DNA of 64,000 nt from Paracoccus xiamenensis (GCF_011308835.1 NZ_JAAOHY010000004.1:248001-312000), one strand, 5' to 3'; counted from the first letter of the stretch, positions 26,524 through 37,966 are shown. The notes: generated from the sequence alone by a model not told the origin. A program made the numbers and translations.

Positions 26524-27513
26524 ATGACCCTGATGAAAACCATCCTCGCATCGGCCGCGACGCTCGGCCTGATGGCGGGGGTTGCTGCCGCTGAACCTGC
26601 GCTGATCTTCGATCTGGGCGGCAAGTTCGACAAATCCTTCAACGAAGCCGCCTATACCGGCGCCGAGCGTTGGAAGGCCGAAACCGGCGGGACCTACAAG
26701 GAACTGGAAATGCAGTCCGAGGCGCAGCGCGAACAGGCGCTTCGCCGGCTGGCGCAAGCGGGGGCCAATCCGATCGTGATGACCGGCTTCGCCTTTGGCG
26801 AGACGCTGAACAAGATCGCGCCAGACTATCCCGACACCAAATTCGTCATCATCGATGAACAGGTCGACCAGCCCAACGTGCAATCGAACAAGTTCAATGA
26901 AGGCGAAGGCTCGTATCTTGCAGGGGTCATGGCAGCCATGGCCTCGAAAACCGGGACGGTCGGCTTCATCGGCGGTATGGATGTGCCGCTGATCCACAAG
27001 TTCGAATGCGGCTATCGGCAGGGGTTCAAGGCGGTCAAGCCGGATGGCAAGGTCGTCATCAACTATACCGGCACCACGCCGGCGGCATGGAACGACCCGG
27101 TGAAGGGCGGCGAACTGGCCAAGGCGCAGAAATCGCAGGGCGCGGACGTGATCTATGCCGCCGCCGGCGGTACCGGGATCGGCGTGCTGCAAGCCGCCGC
27201 GGATGAGGGCATCCTGTCGATCGGTGTCGATTCGAACCAGAACCACCTGCATCCGGGCAAGGTGCTCACCTCGGTCGTCAAGCGCGTGGACAATGCCGTC
27301 TTCGACGCCTTCACCGCCGGCGAGGCGGTTGAGCCGGGGCTGAAGGTCTGGGGCGTGGCTGGGGACGGTGTCGCGGTTGCGATGGACGAAAACAATGCCC
27401 CGCTCGTTACGCCTGAGATGACGGCGGCCGTCGACGACGCCAAGGCCAAGATCACCTCTGGTGAGATCGTCGTCCACGATTACGCGACCGACAACACCTG
27501 CCCGGTCGATTGA
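26524..27513 (+). CDS. BMP-family nucleoside ABC transporter, periplasmic binding protein
   Basis: Periplasmic binding protein of 329 residues in the BMP (PnrA-like) family, whose characterised members bind purine nucleosides. The signal peptide covers about 24 residues and ends AGVAAAE; there is no lipobox, unlike the lipoprotein forms of Gram-positives and spirochetes. Ligand-pocket blocks are recognisable: DLGGKFDKSFNEAAY, GFAFGETLN, GFIGGMDVPLIHKFECGY and IYAAAGGTGIGVLQAA. An ATG three codons later (MKT) could also be the start. Its stop overlaps the ATPase start by one base. A downstream purine nucleoside phosphorylase gene supports purine nucleosides as the substrate. Confidence 0.9.
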   Translation: MTLMKTILASAATLGLMAGVAAAEPALIFDLGGKFDKSFNEAAYTGAERWKAETGGTYKELEMQSEAQREQALRRLAQAGANPIVMTGFAFGETLNKIAPDYPDTKFVIIDEQVDQPNVQSNKFNEGEGSYLAGVMAAMASKTGTVGFIGGMDVPLIHKFECGYRQGFKAVKPDGKVVINYTGTTPAAWNDPVKGGELAKAQKSQGADVIYAAAGGTGIGVLQAAADEGILSIGVDSNQNHLHPGKVLTSVVKRVDNAVFDAFTAGEAVEPGLKVWGVAGDGVAVAMDENNAPLVTPEMTAAVDDAKAKITSGEIVVHDYATDNTCPVD

Positions 27514-29189
27514 TGTCAGCGGACAAGACGCAACAGGGGGGGCCGGATTCGGCCCCCCAATCCGTCCCGTCAGCGATCCAGCTGGTCGGGATATCAAAGG
27601 CATTTGGCCCGGTTCAGGCCAACAAAGACATCAACCTGACGGTGCCCAAGGGCACGATCCACGGGATCATCGGCGAAAACGGGGCCGGGAAATCGACGCT
27701 GATGTCGATCCTCTACGGCTTTTACAAACCCGATTCGGGTGAGATCCGCATCAACGGCACCCCGATCCAGATCACCGATTCCATGGCCGCGATCCGCGCC
27801 GGCATCGGCATGGTCTTTCAGCATTTCAAGCTGGTGCGGAATTTCACCGTGCTGGAAAACATCATCCTCGGGGCCGAGGACGGGCCGATGCTGCGCCCCT
27901 CGCTGGCGCGCGCGCGAACCCGCCTGCGCGAACTGGCCGAGGAATACGAATTACAGGTCGATCCGGATGAGACGATCGACGAACTCTCTGTCGGCCACCA
28001 GCAGCGGGTCGAGATCCTGAAGGCGCTGTACCGGCAGGCCGATATCCTGATCCTCGACGAACCCACTGGCGTGCTGACCCCGGCCGAGGCGGATCACTTG
28101 TTCCGTATTCTCAACGGCTTGCGGGATGAGGGCAAGACCATCATCCTGATCACCCACAAGCTGCGCGAGATCATGGAGATCACCGACAATGTCAGCGTCA
28201 TGCGGCGCGGCGAGATGGTGGCGTCCGTAAAAACAGCCGAGACCACGCCCGAGGAACTGGCCGAGCTGATGGTCGGCCGAAAGGTCCTGCTGGAGGTCGA
28301 CAAGACCCCCGCCCAGCCGGGCAAGCCGATCCTTGAGGTGCGCGAGCTGCGCATGATCGACGCGGACAAGGTGGAACGGATCCGCAGCGTTTCCTTTGAC
28401 ATTCGCGCGGGCGAGGTCGTGGGCATCGCCGGCGTGTCCGGCAACGGCCAGACGCAATTGTTGGAGATCCTCGGCGGCTTCCCCGAAAAGGGCGCGAAGA
28501 TCAGCGGCGAGGTGTTGATGAACGGGCAGCCGCTGGACCTGACGGGGCGCAAATCCGACGCGGCCACCCGCCGCCAGCGCGGCATTGGCCATGTGCCCGA
28601 GGACCGGCAGGACGAAGGCCTCATCATGGACTTCGCGGCCTGGGAAAACGTCTCTTTCGGGTATCACAATGCGCCGGAATATTCGAAAGGGATCTTCATC
28701 GACCGCGCGGCGATCCGCGCCGATGCCGAGGGCAAGATCCAGCGTTTCGACGTGCGCCCGCCGAACCCCGATTTGGCGGCGCGGAACTTCTCGGGCGGGA
28801 ACCAGCAGAAAATCGTGGTCGCGCGAGAGGTCGAACGCAACCCCGACCTGCTGCTGATCGGCCAGCCCACGCGCGGGGTCGACATCGGTGCCATCGAGTT
28901 CATCCACAAACGCATTGTCGAGCTGCGTGACGCTGGCAAGGCGGTGCTGCTGGTCAGCGTGGAGCTGGATGAAATCATGTCGCTGTCCGACCGCGTGCTG
29001 GTGATGTTCGACGGCATGATCATGGGCGAACGCGACCCCGAAACCACCACGGCGGGCGAGTTGGGCCTGCTGATGGCTGGGGTCACCGACACCGAGAATA
29101 CCAGCCCGGCAGAGGGCATCACACCCGCCCACAACCACCCGGCCGATCACCCGGACGAGCCGACGGCGACACCGGAGGACCGTGTGTAA
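27513..29189 (+). CDS. Nucleoside ABC transporter ATP-binding protein (two ATPase domains)
   Basis: ATPase subunit of 558 residues with two tandem nucleotide-binding domains, like those of sugar and nucleoside importers. The first domain is complete in its Walker A (GENGAGKST) and LSVGHQQRVEILKAL signature, with Walker B in ILILDEPTGVLTP. The second has a degenerate Walker A region (GVSGNGQTQ) and a signature of NFSGGNQQKIVVAR. This asymmetry is normal for the family. The start shares one base with the binding-protein stop, and the stop overlaps the first permease start by one base. Confidence 0.92.
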   Translation: MSADKTQQGGPDSAPQSVPSAIQLVGISKAFGPVQANKDINLTVPKGTIHGIIGENGAGKSTLMSILYGFYKPDSGEIRINGTPIQITDSMAAIRAGIGMVFQHFKLVRNFTVLENIILGAEDGPMLRPSLARARTRLRELAEEYELQVDPDETIDELSVGHQQRVEILKALYRQADILILDEPTGVLTPAEADHLFRILNGLRDEGKTIILITHKLREIMEITDNVSVMRRGEMVASVKTAETTPEELAELMVGRKVLLEVDKTPAQPGKPILEVRELRMIDADKVERIRSVSFDIRAGEVVGIAGVSGNGQTQLLEILGGFPEKGAKISGEVLMNGQPLDLTGRKSDAATRRQRGIGHVPEDRQDEGLIMDFAAWENVSFGYHNAPEYSKGIFIDRAAIRADAEGKIQRFDVRPPNPDLAARNFSGGNQQKIVVAREVERNPDLLLIGQPTRGVDIGAIEFIHKRIVELRDAGKAVLLVSVELDEIMSLSDRVLVMFDGMIMGERDPETTTAGELGLLMAGVTDTENTSPAEGITPAHNHPADHPDEPTATPEDRV

Positions 29190-30286
29190 TGGACAAGATG
29201 CCGAAATGGGCGGATGTGATCCTGACGCCGCTGATCTCACTTTTTCTGGCCTTCGCGATTTCCGCGCTGGTGATCCTCGCCATCGGGGAAAGCCCGTGGG
29301 AGGCGCTGAAGACCATGGTGACAGGCGCCATGGGGTCCAGCTATGGCTGGGGCTTCACGCTGTATTACACCACAAACTTCATTTTTACCGGGCTCGCTGT
29401 CTCGGTGGCCTACCACGCCAGCCTGTTCAATATCGGCGGCGAGGGGCAGGCGGGTCTGGGTGGTCTTGGCGTGGCCATGGTCTGCCTGTTCATTCCATGG
29501 CCGCACTGGACGCTGGCGCTGCTGGGGGCGATGGTCGGGGCTGCGGCCTTTGGCGCGGCATGGGCCTATGTCCCGGCGATCCTGCAGGCGAAACGCGGCA
29601 GTCACATCGTCATCACCACCATCATGTTCAACTTCATCGCTGCGGCGCTGATGAACTGGGTGCTGGTAAGCTGGCTGCGGCCGGTGGGCAGCATGGATCC
29701 GGCCTCGGCCAATTTTCCGGCTTCGACCCATCTGCCGAAGATCAGCGACTTTTTCGCCGCCTTCGGCATTGAATGGGGCCAGCATACACCGGCCAACGTG
29801 ACATTCCTGATCGCGCTTCTGGCCTGTGTGGCCGTCTGGGCGCTGATCTGGCGCACCAAGCTGGGATACGAGATCCGCGCCTTTGGCCGGTCCGAAAGCG
29901 CGGCGCGTTATGCCGGGATCTCGCCCGTGCGGATCACCGTCATCACCATGCTGATCTCGGGCGGGTTGGCCGGGCTGATGGCGATCAATAATGTCATGGG
30001 CGAGGCAGAGCGGCTGATCCTGAACAATGTCGAGGGCGCAGGCTTCATCGGCATCGCCGTGGCGCTGATGGGCCGCAACCACCCGGTTGGCGTGCTGCTG
30101 GCGGCACTGCTGTTCGGCTTTCTGTATCAGGGTGGGGGCGAGCTGGCACTGTGGACCTCTATCCCGCGCGAGCTGATCATTGTCATTCAGGCGCTGGTGA
30201 TCCTGTTTACGGGCGCCTTGGACAACATGGTCCGCATGCCGCTGGAGCGCTTCTTTACCGCCCGCCGGCTGGGGAAACGGGCATGA
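29189..30286 (+). CDS. Nucleoside ABC transporter permease 1
   Basis: Inner membrane permease of 365 residues in the BPD_transp_2 (branched-chain/ribose/nucleoside) superfamily. About ten hydrophobic segments are present. The family block around LFNIGGEGQAGLGGLGVA and the later GFIGIAVALMGRNHPVGVLLAALLF segment match nucleoside permeases such as NupP/YufP. A short charged segment ends the protein (RRLGKRA). Its stop overlaps the start of a LysE-family gene by 4 bases (ATGA); the second permease comes only after that gene. Confidence 0.9.
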   Translation: MDKMPKWADVILTPLISLFLAFAISALVILAIGESPWEALKTMVTGAMGSSYGWGFTLYYTTNFIFTGLAVSVAYHASLFNIGGEGQAGLGGLGVAMVCLFIPWPHWTLALLGAMVGAAAFGAAWAYVPAILQAKRGSHIVITTIMFNFIAAALMNWVLVSWLRPVGSMDPASANFPASTHLPKISDFFAAFGIEWGQHTPANVTFLIALLACVAVWALIWRTKLGYEIRAFGRSESAARYAGISPVRITVITMLISGGLAGLMAINNVMGEAERLILNNVEGAGFIGIAVALMGRNHPVGVLLAALLFGFLYQGGGELALWTSIPRELIIVIQALVILFTGALDNMVRMPLERFFTARRLGKRA

Positions 30287-30921
30287 TGGACCATATCATC
30301 CCTTATCTGCCCGGTTTTCTCGCGGCTTATGCGATTCTGGTTGTGGCGGTTGCGTCCCCCGGCCCGGCGGTGGCGATGATCCTTGGCTTTGCTGTCAGTG
30401 ATGGCCGTCGCGCCGCGCTGATTGCATCGCTTGGCATTGCTGTGGGTGCGGCTTGTCTGGCGCTGGCGACGACGCAGGGCCTTGGCCTGCTGATGGCGCG
30501 TGTCGCCTGGCTGTCCACGCTCATACGCGTTGCCGGGGTCTGCTATCTGCTGTGGCTGGCCTTCAAGGCGTGGCGCAAGGCGCTGCAGCCGCCGACAATC
30601 AGCATCGCAAAGATCGCCGCGATGTCACCGCTGCGCGTTTTCCTCAGCGGTTATCTGCTGCAGGTCACCAACCCCAAGGCCATCGTTTTCTGGCTGGCCA
30701 TCGCCTCGGTCGGCGCAACCGAGGCCGCGCCGTTGCCGGTGGTCGCGCTGTTCATTCTGGGCGCCTTCCTGCTGTCGCTGGCGGGGCATGCGGCCTATGC
30801 GGTGCTGCTGTCCTCGCAGCCGTTCCGGCTGGCCTATGACCGCGCCCGGCGCTGGATTGAGGGCGCGATCGGCGCTTTCCTGACCTATGTTGCCTTCCGC
30901 TTGGCAACGGATCGGAGCTGA
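30283..30921 (+). CDS. LysE-family translocator inside the nucleoside operon
   Basis: Predicted inner membrane exporter of 212 residues in the LysE/RhtB family. The typical N-terminal block VAVASPGPAVAMILGFAVSDGRRAAL is present, split here by the first two helices, and GYLLQVTNPKAIVFWLA matches the second conserved region. Family members export basic or neutral amino acids, homoserine lactones or other small compounds. The gene is placed between the two permease genes of a nucleoside importer, overlapping the first by 4 bases and ending 3 bases before the second. This suggests co-expression with nucleoside uptake; its substrate is unknown. An ATG three bases later could also be the start. Confidence 0.88.
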   Translation: MMDHIIPYLPGFLAAYAILVVAVASPGPAVAMILGFAVSDGRRAALIASLGIAVGAACLALATTQGLGLLMARVAWLSTLIRVAGVCYLLWLAFKAWRKALQPPTISIAKIAAMSPLRVFLSGYLLQVTNPKAIVFWLAIASVGATEAAPLPVVALFILGAFLLSLAGHAAYAVLLSSQPFRLAYDRARRWIEGAIGAFLTYVAFRLATDRS

Positions 30922-30924
30922 GAC

Positions 30925-31977
30925 ATGGATTTCAACACCATCATCCAGATTCTCGACAGCTCTGTCCGTCTGATGACGCCTTTGCTGCTGGCCTGTCTTG
31001 CGGGGCTGTATTCAGAGCGCGCGGGCGTGTTCGATATCGGCCTTGAAGGCAAGATGCTGATGGCGGCCTTTACCGCCGCCACCGTCGCCGCGCTGACCGG
31101 CAATGTCTGGTTGGGCCTTTGCGCGGGGATCCTCGGGTCGCTGATGCTGTCGCTGATTCACGGGCTGGCCTCGATCACGTTTCGGGGCAATCAGCTGATT
31201 TCGGGTGTGGCGATCAATTTCCTTGCCTCCGGGCTGACCGTGCTGCTGGGGCAGAAGATCTTTGGGCTGGGTGGGCGTACGCCGAACCTGACGCCGGGGG
31301 CAGAGTTGCAGGCCATCACCACGCCCTTCCACGACTGGCTTTCGGGCATTTTCGGGCCGGATATGGCGGCGACGCTGACCACGATGCCGCGATTCACCGA
31401 AATCAGGCTGCCCTTTGCCGAGGCGCTGCGCGATGTGCCGGTGATCGGTCCGATCTACGCGGAACTGATCTCTGGCCATTCGATCCTGGTTTACGTGGCG
31501 TTCCTATGCGTGCCCGCGACCTGGTGGCTGCTGAACCGTACCCGTTTCGGGCTGCGGCTGCGCGCGGTGGGTGAAAACCCGGCATCGGTCGATACCGCGG
31601 GCGTGTCGGTGACCCGGCTGCGCTTTGCCGCGGTGGCGATCTGCGGCGTGCTGTGCGGTTTGGCCGGTGCCTATCTGGCGACCGGCCTGGCGGCGGGTTT
31701 CGTCAAGGACATGACCGCCGGGCGCGGTTTCATCGCGCTGGCTGCGCTGATTTTCGCCAAGTGGCGGCCATGGGGGGCGCTGGGTGCGACCTTCCTGTTC
31801 GGCCTGCTGGAGGCCGTTGCCAACCGCTATCCCAATCTGGAGCTGGGGCCGATCACCATCCCGTCGATGTTCATGAACGCGCTGCCCTATATCCTGACTG
31901 TCATCATTCTGGCGGGCTTTGTCGGCCGCGCCATCCCGCCGCGTGCGGGCGGAGAACCCTATGTCAAAGAGCGTTGA
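30925..31977 (+). CDS. Nucleoside ABC transporter permease 2
   Basis: Second inner membrane permease (350 residues) of the same importer, BPD_transp_2 superfamily, NupQ/YufQ-like. Conserved features include YSERAGVFDIGLEGKML near the N-terminus, GNQLISGVAINFLASGL in the middle and GRGFIALAALIFAKWRPWG near the C-terminus. About eight to ten membrane segments are visible. Its end overlaps the purine nucleoside phosphorylase start by 17 bases, so importer and catabolic enzyme are translated from one message. Confidence 0.9.
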   Translation: MDFNTIIQILDSSVRLMTPLLLACLAGLYSERAGVFDIGLEGKMLMAAFTAATVAALTGNVWLGLCAGILGSLMLSLIHGLASITFRGNQLISGVAINFLASGLTVLLGQKIFGLGGRTPNLTPGAELQAITTPFHDWLSGIFGPDMAATLTTMPRFTEIRLPFAEALRDVPVIGPIYAELISGHSILVYVAFLCVPATWWLLNRTRFGLRLRAVGENPASVDTAGVSVTRLRFAAVAICGVLCGLAGAYLATGLAAGFVKDMTAGRGFIALAALIFAKWRPWGALGATFLFGLLEAVANRYPNLELGPITIPSMFMNALPYILTVIILAGFVGRAIPPRAGGEPYVKER

Positions 31978-32758
31978 ACTCGCCACCCTCATCCGTGAAC
32001 GGGCAGGAGAGGAGGCCCCGGAATACGGGCTGATCCTCGGCTCTGGCCTTGGCCACCTGTCCAAGGCAGTTGAGGGCGTGGCCATTCCCTATGACGATCT
32101 GCCGGGCTTTCCCCATGCCGGCGTCTCGGGGCACGTGCCGCAGTTGGTGATCGGAAATCTGGAAGGCGCGCGTGTCGCGGTTTTCGGCGGCCGGTCGCAT
32201 TACTACGAATCCGGGCGCGCCGATGCGATGCGCCTGCCGCTGGAAACGCTGGCGGCGTTGGGGACGAAGAAGCTGATCCTGACCAATGCGGCAGGGGCGG
32301 TGAACACCATGCTCGCGCCCGGCGGGCTGATGATGCTGAACGATCACATCGCCTTTGCCGGCGCCAACCCGCTGATCGGCGAAAAGACCGATGCCCGGTT
32401 CGTGCCGCTGACCGACGCCCATGATGCCGAAATCCGTGCTGGCCTGCGCGCCGCGGCAGAGGCCGAGGGCGTCGCCCTGCCCGAGGGCGTCTATGGCTGG
32501 TTCTCGGGCCCCAGCTTCGAAACCCCGGCCGAGATTCGCGCCGCCCGCGTGCTGGGCATGGACGCCGTGGGCATGTCGACGGTGCCGGAAATCATCCTCG
32601 GGCGATTCCTGGGCCTGCGCTGCGCGTCGATTTCGGTCATCACCAATATGGGGGCTGGGCTGTCGGATGAATCGATCAGCCACGACCACACCAAGCAGAT
32701 GGCACCGTTAGGCGCGGCCAAGCTGGAAAAAGTGCTGCGCCGCTTTTTGCGCGGCTAG
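31961..32758 (+). CDS. Purine nucleoside phosphorylase
   Basis: Predicted trimeric purine nucleoside phosphorylase of 265 residues, which splits purine nucleosides with phosphate to the base and ribose-1-phosphate in the cytosol. Diagnostic motifs: GLILGSGLGHL, FGGRSHYYES for phosphate binding, TNAAGAVNTML, YGWFSGPSFETPAEIR and AVGMSTVPEIIL. The downstream ITNMGAGLSDE block fits the base-binding site of the class (xanthosine or inosine/guanosine type). The start giving MSKSVELATLI was chosen; a few codons are open further upstream inside the permease. It is the last gene of the nucleoside operon. Confidence 0.92.
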   Translation: MSKSVELATLIRERAGEEAPEYGLILGSGLGHLSKAVEGVAIPYDDLPGFPHAGVSGHVPQLVIGNLEGARVAVFGGRSHYYESGRADAMRLPLETLAALGTKKLILTNAAGAVNTMLAPGGLMMLNDHIAFAGANPLIGEKTDARFVPLTDAHDAEIRAGLRAAAEAEGVALPEGVYGWFSGPSFETPAEIRAARVLGMDAVGMSTVPEIILGRFLGLRCASISVITNMGAGLSDESISHDHTKQMAPLGAAKLEKVLRRFLRG

Positions 32759-33009
32759 CCTTGGCTATCGCGCTGCCGTGAAGGAACCTGTGGCCTGCCC
32801 GGCCACGGGCTGCGACGCTATGCCGCATTCCCGGTGATGGCATCCGGCGAAAACGCAACACATGCGGCGATATGGCCGAAACTGATGGCAGGCCCCCGCT
32901 GGACTGGCGGGAAATTGATCGGTAGAGATGCGCATGCGAAGGCTGCGATTCAAGCGGCCCGATAGATTATAGCCGGTCCGCGGTGGCGGGCCTGAACCGG
33001 AGAAAAGCC

Positions 33010-34903
<1,894 letters not shown>

Positions 34904-34915
34904 GGAGAGGCAAGC

Positions 34916-36406
34916 ATGACCCTGAGAACCAAGACCCTCACGGCCGTCGCCGCGCTGACCCTTGGCGCAGCGGCTTGGGCACAGGACGCCACGGTGACCG
35001 TGCCGGTCCCGGAAACCGCGACCCCGGCAGAAGCTGCCGAAGCGGTTGCCGATGCCGCCAATGAAGCTGCCGCTGCGGTGGGTGAAGCCGCTGGTGACGC
35101 TGCCGCTGCTGCTGCCGATAGCGCAGCCGCCGCAGCAACCGAAGCCGCCGAGGCAGTGACCGAGGAAGCGCCGGCCGCAGAGGCCCCCGCACCCGAGGCA
35201 GCGCCTGCTGCCGAAGCACCTGCGGAAGCGCCAGCCGCAGAGGCACCTGCGGAAGCGCCAGCCGCTGAAGCGGAGCCTGCTGCTGAAGCACCGGCCGAAG
35301 CAGCTACCGAAGCTCCGGCTGCCGATGCCGCACCTGCCGAAACGCCGGAAGCCGAGGCAGAGGCAGAAACTGCCCCCGCCGACGCCCCTGCGGCCGAGGA
35401 GACAGCTGCGGAAGAAGCCACCGACCCCGCCGTGGCTGCCGAGCAGACCGCCAGCGACGCAGAATTGTCGGAAGAAGCCGCAACCAGTCCCGAGGCCACC
35501 GAAGCCGTCGAGGCTGACGAGGCAGAGGCTGACGCCGAAACCACGCCCGAAGAAGCCGCTGCCGAGGAAGACCTTGGTGAAGCCGCTGCCATGGAAGGCG
35601 AGGCCGAGGTTGCCGAGGGCGCTGAGCCCGAAGCGGAAGCCGCCGCCGAGGAACATGCCGAGGCTGAAGGTGGCGATGCCGGTCATGCCGAAACGCACAT
35701 CACCGACGTTGCCTTCTCCTTCGAAGGTCCGTTCGGCAAGTTCGATCAGTTCCAGCTTCAGCGTGGCCTTCAGGTTTATACCGAGGTCTGCGCGGCCTGC
35801 CACGGCATGAAGCAGGTTCCGCTGCGCACCCTTGCTGACGAGGGCGGCCCGCATCTGCCTGAAGATCAGGTTCGGGCCTATGCTGGCGCGATGGATATTA
35901 CCGATCCGGAAACCGGCGAGGACCGTCCGCGCATCCCGACCGACCATTTCCCCACCGTAAGCGGCGAGGGCATGGGGCCGGACCTGTCGCTGATGGCGAA
36001 AGCGCGCTCGGGTTTCCACGGGCCTTATGGCACCGGGATCAGCCAGCTGTTCAACGGCATCGGCGGGCCGGAATACATCTATTCCGTCCTGACCGGCTAT
36101 GATGGCGAAGAAAGGGAACAGGCCGGCACGGTCCTGTATCACAACACCGCCTTTGCCGGGAACTGGATCAGCATGCCGTCGCCGCTGTCGGACGATCTGG
36201 TGACCTATGAGGACGGCACCCCTGCGACCGTCGACCAGATGGCCAAGGACGTGACCGCCTTCCTGATGTGGACGGCAGAGCCGCACATGATGGCCCGCAA
36301 GAAGGTCGGCTTCGTGTCGGTGATCTTCCTGATCGTTCTCGCCTCGCTGCTGTATCTGACCAACAAGCGTCTGTGGGCGCCGATCAAGTATGGCAAGGAC
36401 GCCTGA
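34916..36406 (+). CDS. petC: Cytochrome c1 with long acidic Ala/Glu/Pro-rich insert
   Basis: Membrane-anchored c-type cytochrome (496 residues) that passes electrons from the Rieske protein to soluble or membrane cytochrome c. A Sec signal peptide covers about the first 22 residues. An acidic low-complexity region of about 230 residues then follows, almost wholly Ala, Glu, Pro and Thr. The heme motif CAACH lies at 292-296; the axial methionine is probably in [10 protein letters not shown]. One C-terminal membrane helix ends in [11 protein letters not shown]. Paracoccus denitrificans c1 is known for such an acidic domain, thought to affect docking of c552; this one seems longer than the roughly 450-residue form known there. 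A terminator follows. Confidence 0.95.
   Translation: MTLRTKTLTAVAALTLGAAAWAQDATVTVPVPETATPAEAAEAVADAANEAAAAVGEAAGDAAAAAADSAAAAATEAAEAVTEEAPAAEAPAPEAAPAAEAPAEAPAAEAPAEAPAAEAEPAAEAPAEAATEAPAADAAPAETPEAEAEAETAPADAPAAEETAAEEATDPAVAAEQTASDAELSEEAATSPEATEAVEADEAEADAETTPEEAAAEEDLGEAAAMEGEAEVAEGAEPEAEAAAEEHAEAEGGDAGHAETHITDVAFSFEGPFGKFDQFQLQRGLQVYTEVCAACHGMKQVPLRTLADEGGPHLPEDQVRAYAGAMDITDPETGEDRPRIPTDHFPTVSGEGMGPDLSLMAKARSGFHGPYGTGISQLFNGIGGPEYIYSVLTGYDGEEREQAGTVLYHNTAFAGNWISMPSPLSDDLVTYEDGTPATVDQMAKDVTAFLMWTAEPHMMARKKVGFVSVIFLIVLASLLYLTNKRLWAPIKYGKDA
35216..35269 (+). repeat. 27-base tandem duplication in the petC acidic region
   Basis: Two adjacent 27-base units (35216-35242 and 35243-35269) differ at only two positions and encode APAEAPAAE twice. 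They lie in the low-complexity acidic segment and show that the segment can grow by in-frame duplication. Confidence 0.85.
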
Positions 36407-36427
36407 GACCGCGTCAACTGGAACTCG

Positions 36428-36456
36428 AACGCGCCCTTTGGGGCGCGTTTTCTTTT
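36428..36456 (+). terminator. Rho-independent terminator after petABC
   Basis: A 9-bp stem, AACGCGCCC with GGGCGCGTT, and a 4-base loop are followed by a T-rich run (TTCTTTT). It lies 22 bases after the petC stop and should end the petABC transcript. Confidence 0.9.
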
Positions 36457-36504
36457 GCGATATCTTAACCTTCACCGGTGCATGCTGCGAATCGGAGGCT
36501 TGCG

Positions 36505-37389
36505 ATGACCATCTATAATCTCGGCTCGATCAACGTGGACCATGTCTATCGCCTGCATCATATGCCGCAGCCGGGAGAGACGATGGCCTCGCGCGATTAT
36601 GCGCAGGGGTTGGGCGGCAAGGGCGCGAATCAGTCAGTGGCAGCCGCCCGGGCGGGGGCGCAGGTGGTTCATATCGGGGCTATCTCGGCGCAGGGTGAGG
36701 ATTGGGTGCTGGACCGTCTGGCCGAATATGGCGTCGATATCACCCATATTGCGCGGCTGCCGCATGTTGCTTCGGGCCATGCGATCATCCTGCTGGATGC
36801 CGGGGGCGAAAACGCGATCATCCTGCATCCCGGTGCCAATGGCCGGCTGGAGGCCGGATCAGTCGAACGTGCGCTGGAAGGCATCGGGCCGGACGATACG
36901 CTGCTGCTGCAGAATGAGACCAATCTTCAGGTCGAGGCCGCGCGTATCGCCCGTGCCGCCGGGGCGCGTGTGATCTATTCCTGCGCGCCCTTCGATATCG
37001 ATGCCGCGCGCGAGGTGCTGCCGCATGTGACGCTTCTGGCGTTGAATGAGGTCGAAGCCGCGCAGCTTACTGCGGCCTCACCCGCCGGCATTCAGGTGCC
37101 GGCAATGCTGGTGACCTTGGGCGCCGACGGTGCGGAGTATCGGGATCTCGCCGCTGGCACAGTCGCGCGCCAGCCTGCCTTTCCTGTCGAAGTGGTGGAC
37201 ACGACGGGCGCCGGCGACTGCTTCGCCGGCTATCTGGCCGCGGGGCTGGACATGGGCCGTGATCTGCCCGAGGCGATGCGCCACGCGGCCGCCGCGGCCG
37301 CGATCAAGGTGACGCGCGCCGGCGCCGGTGACGCCATCCCCGAGGCGGCGGAGGTGCTGGATTTCCTCGCCACCCACCGCCGGGACTGA
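36505..37389 (+). CDS. Ribokinase-type PfkB carbohydrate kinase
   Basis: Sugar kinase of 294 residues in the PfkB/ribokinase family. The N-terminal substrate motif is GSINVDHVYRL, followed by GGKGANQSVAAARAGA, the ribokinase-type signature 1. The C-terminal signature 2 is VDTTGAGDCFAGYL, with the catalytic aspartate. Ribose is the most likely substrate, but fructose or other pentose substrates fit the same pattern. Ribose released from purine nucleosides by the nearby operon could in principle feed it, although phosphorolysis gives ribose-1-phosphate directly. The ATG chosen has CGGAGG upstream. Nothing follows in operon with it. Confidence 0.85.
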   Translation: MTIYNLGSINVDHVYRLHHMPQPGETMASRDYAQGLGGKGANQSVAAARAGAQVVHIGAISAQGEDWVLDRLAEYGVDITHIARLPHVASGHAIILLDAGGENAIILHPGANGRLEAGSVERALEGIGPDDTLLLQNETNLQVEAARIARAAGARVIYSCAPFDIDAAREVLPHVTLLALNEVEAAQLTAASPAGIQVPAMLVTLGADGAEYRDLAAGTVARQPAFPVEVVDTTGAGDCFAGYLAAGLDMGRDLPEAMRHAAAAAAIKVTRAGAGDAIPEAAEVLDFLATHRRD

Positions 37390-37966
37390 AAAAGGTACCT
37401 CTCTGTCGCGAGTTGCGGTCGTGGCTGCCGGCCGCAAGAGGGGCGCAATGAAGGCAGGCATTTCCGTCAAAGGAACCGGCCCAAGGAGCTGCTTCTGATC
37501 TGGGTCGGGGCCTTGCTGCAAATGTCCTGCCGATTGCGCAGCAGCATATCGGACGGCAGATCAGCATAGCGCTGCGCAAGCCTTCGATTATGGTCTTTCT
37601 GGTCGCTTTTGCGCGGACCGTTCCGGGGACGATGAGCTTGGCAAGGGAGCGCGTCCAGATCGACGGCATCGGTCATTCCGATGTCTGACGCCTTCGCTTT
37701 GGCGGTCTGAATGGGCACGGACGTTTCATCACGACTGTCCTGCCTGCGCGTGCGTGCCGATCAATAGCACCTGTGAAAACAGGAGGTGCCGGCTCACGCG
37801 ATTGGGGTTGCGCACGCGCTTTGCATCGCTATTGCCTAATCCGTTGGCAGCGCCCCCCGACTGCGGCGGAAAATCGCGACGCATTTGAACAAAATTCGTC
37901 GGGCCTTGTGGACGTTATGCCGGCTGGACTAGAGTCAAGTTATAGATGCCATTGTAGGCAAGTGAT
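37390..37966. other. 577-base gap between the kinase and the TetR gene
   Basis: No convincing gene. One minus-strand frame (37467-37718, 83 codons) is open but has a GTG start without a ribosome binding site, weaker third-position GC than neighbours and no family I recognise. Just upstream of the TetR gene, TGCC-ATTGTA-GGCA at 37947-37960 is a short inverted repeat that could be its operator. No terminator, RNA gene or mobile element could be identified. Confidence 0.4.

Noticed and set aside
32787..32806. Inverted repeat GTGGCC/GGCCAC after the purine nucleoside phosphorylase gene as a terminator
   Set aside because: The stem is only 6 bp and no T-run follows, so I did not list it as a feature.
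37467..37718. A possible 83-codon gene or transposase remnant
   Set aside because: It has a GTG start without a ribosome binding site, low third-position GC for this genome and no convincing likeness to any transposase block I know.
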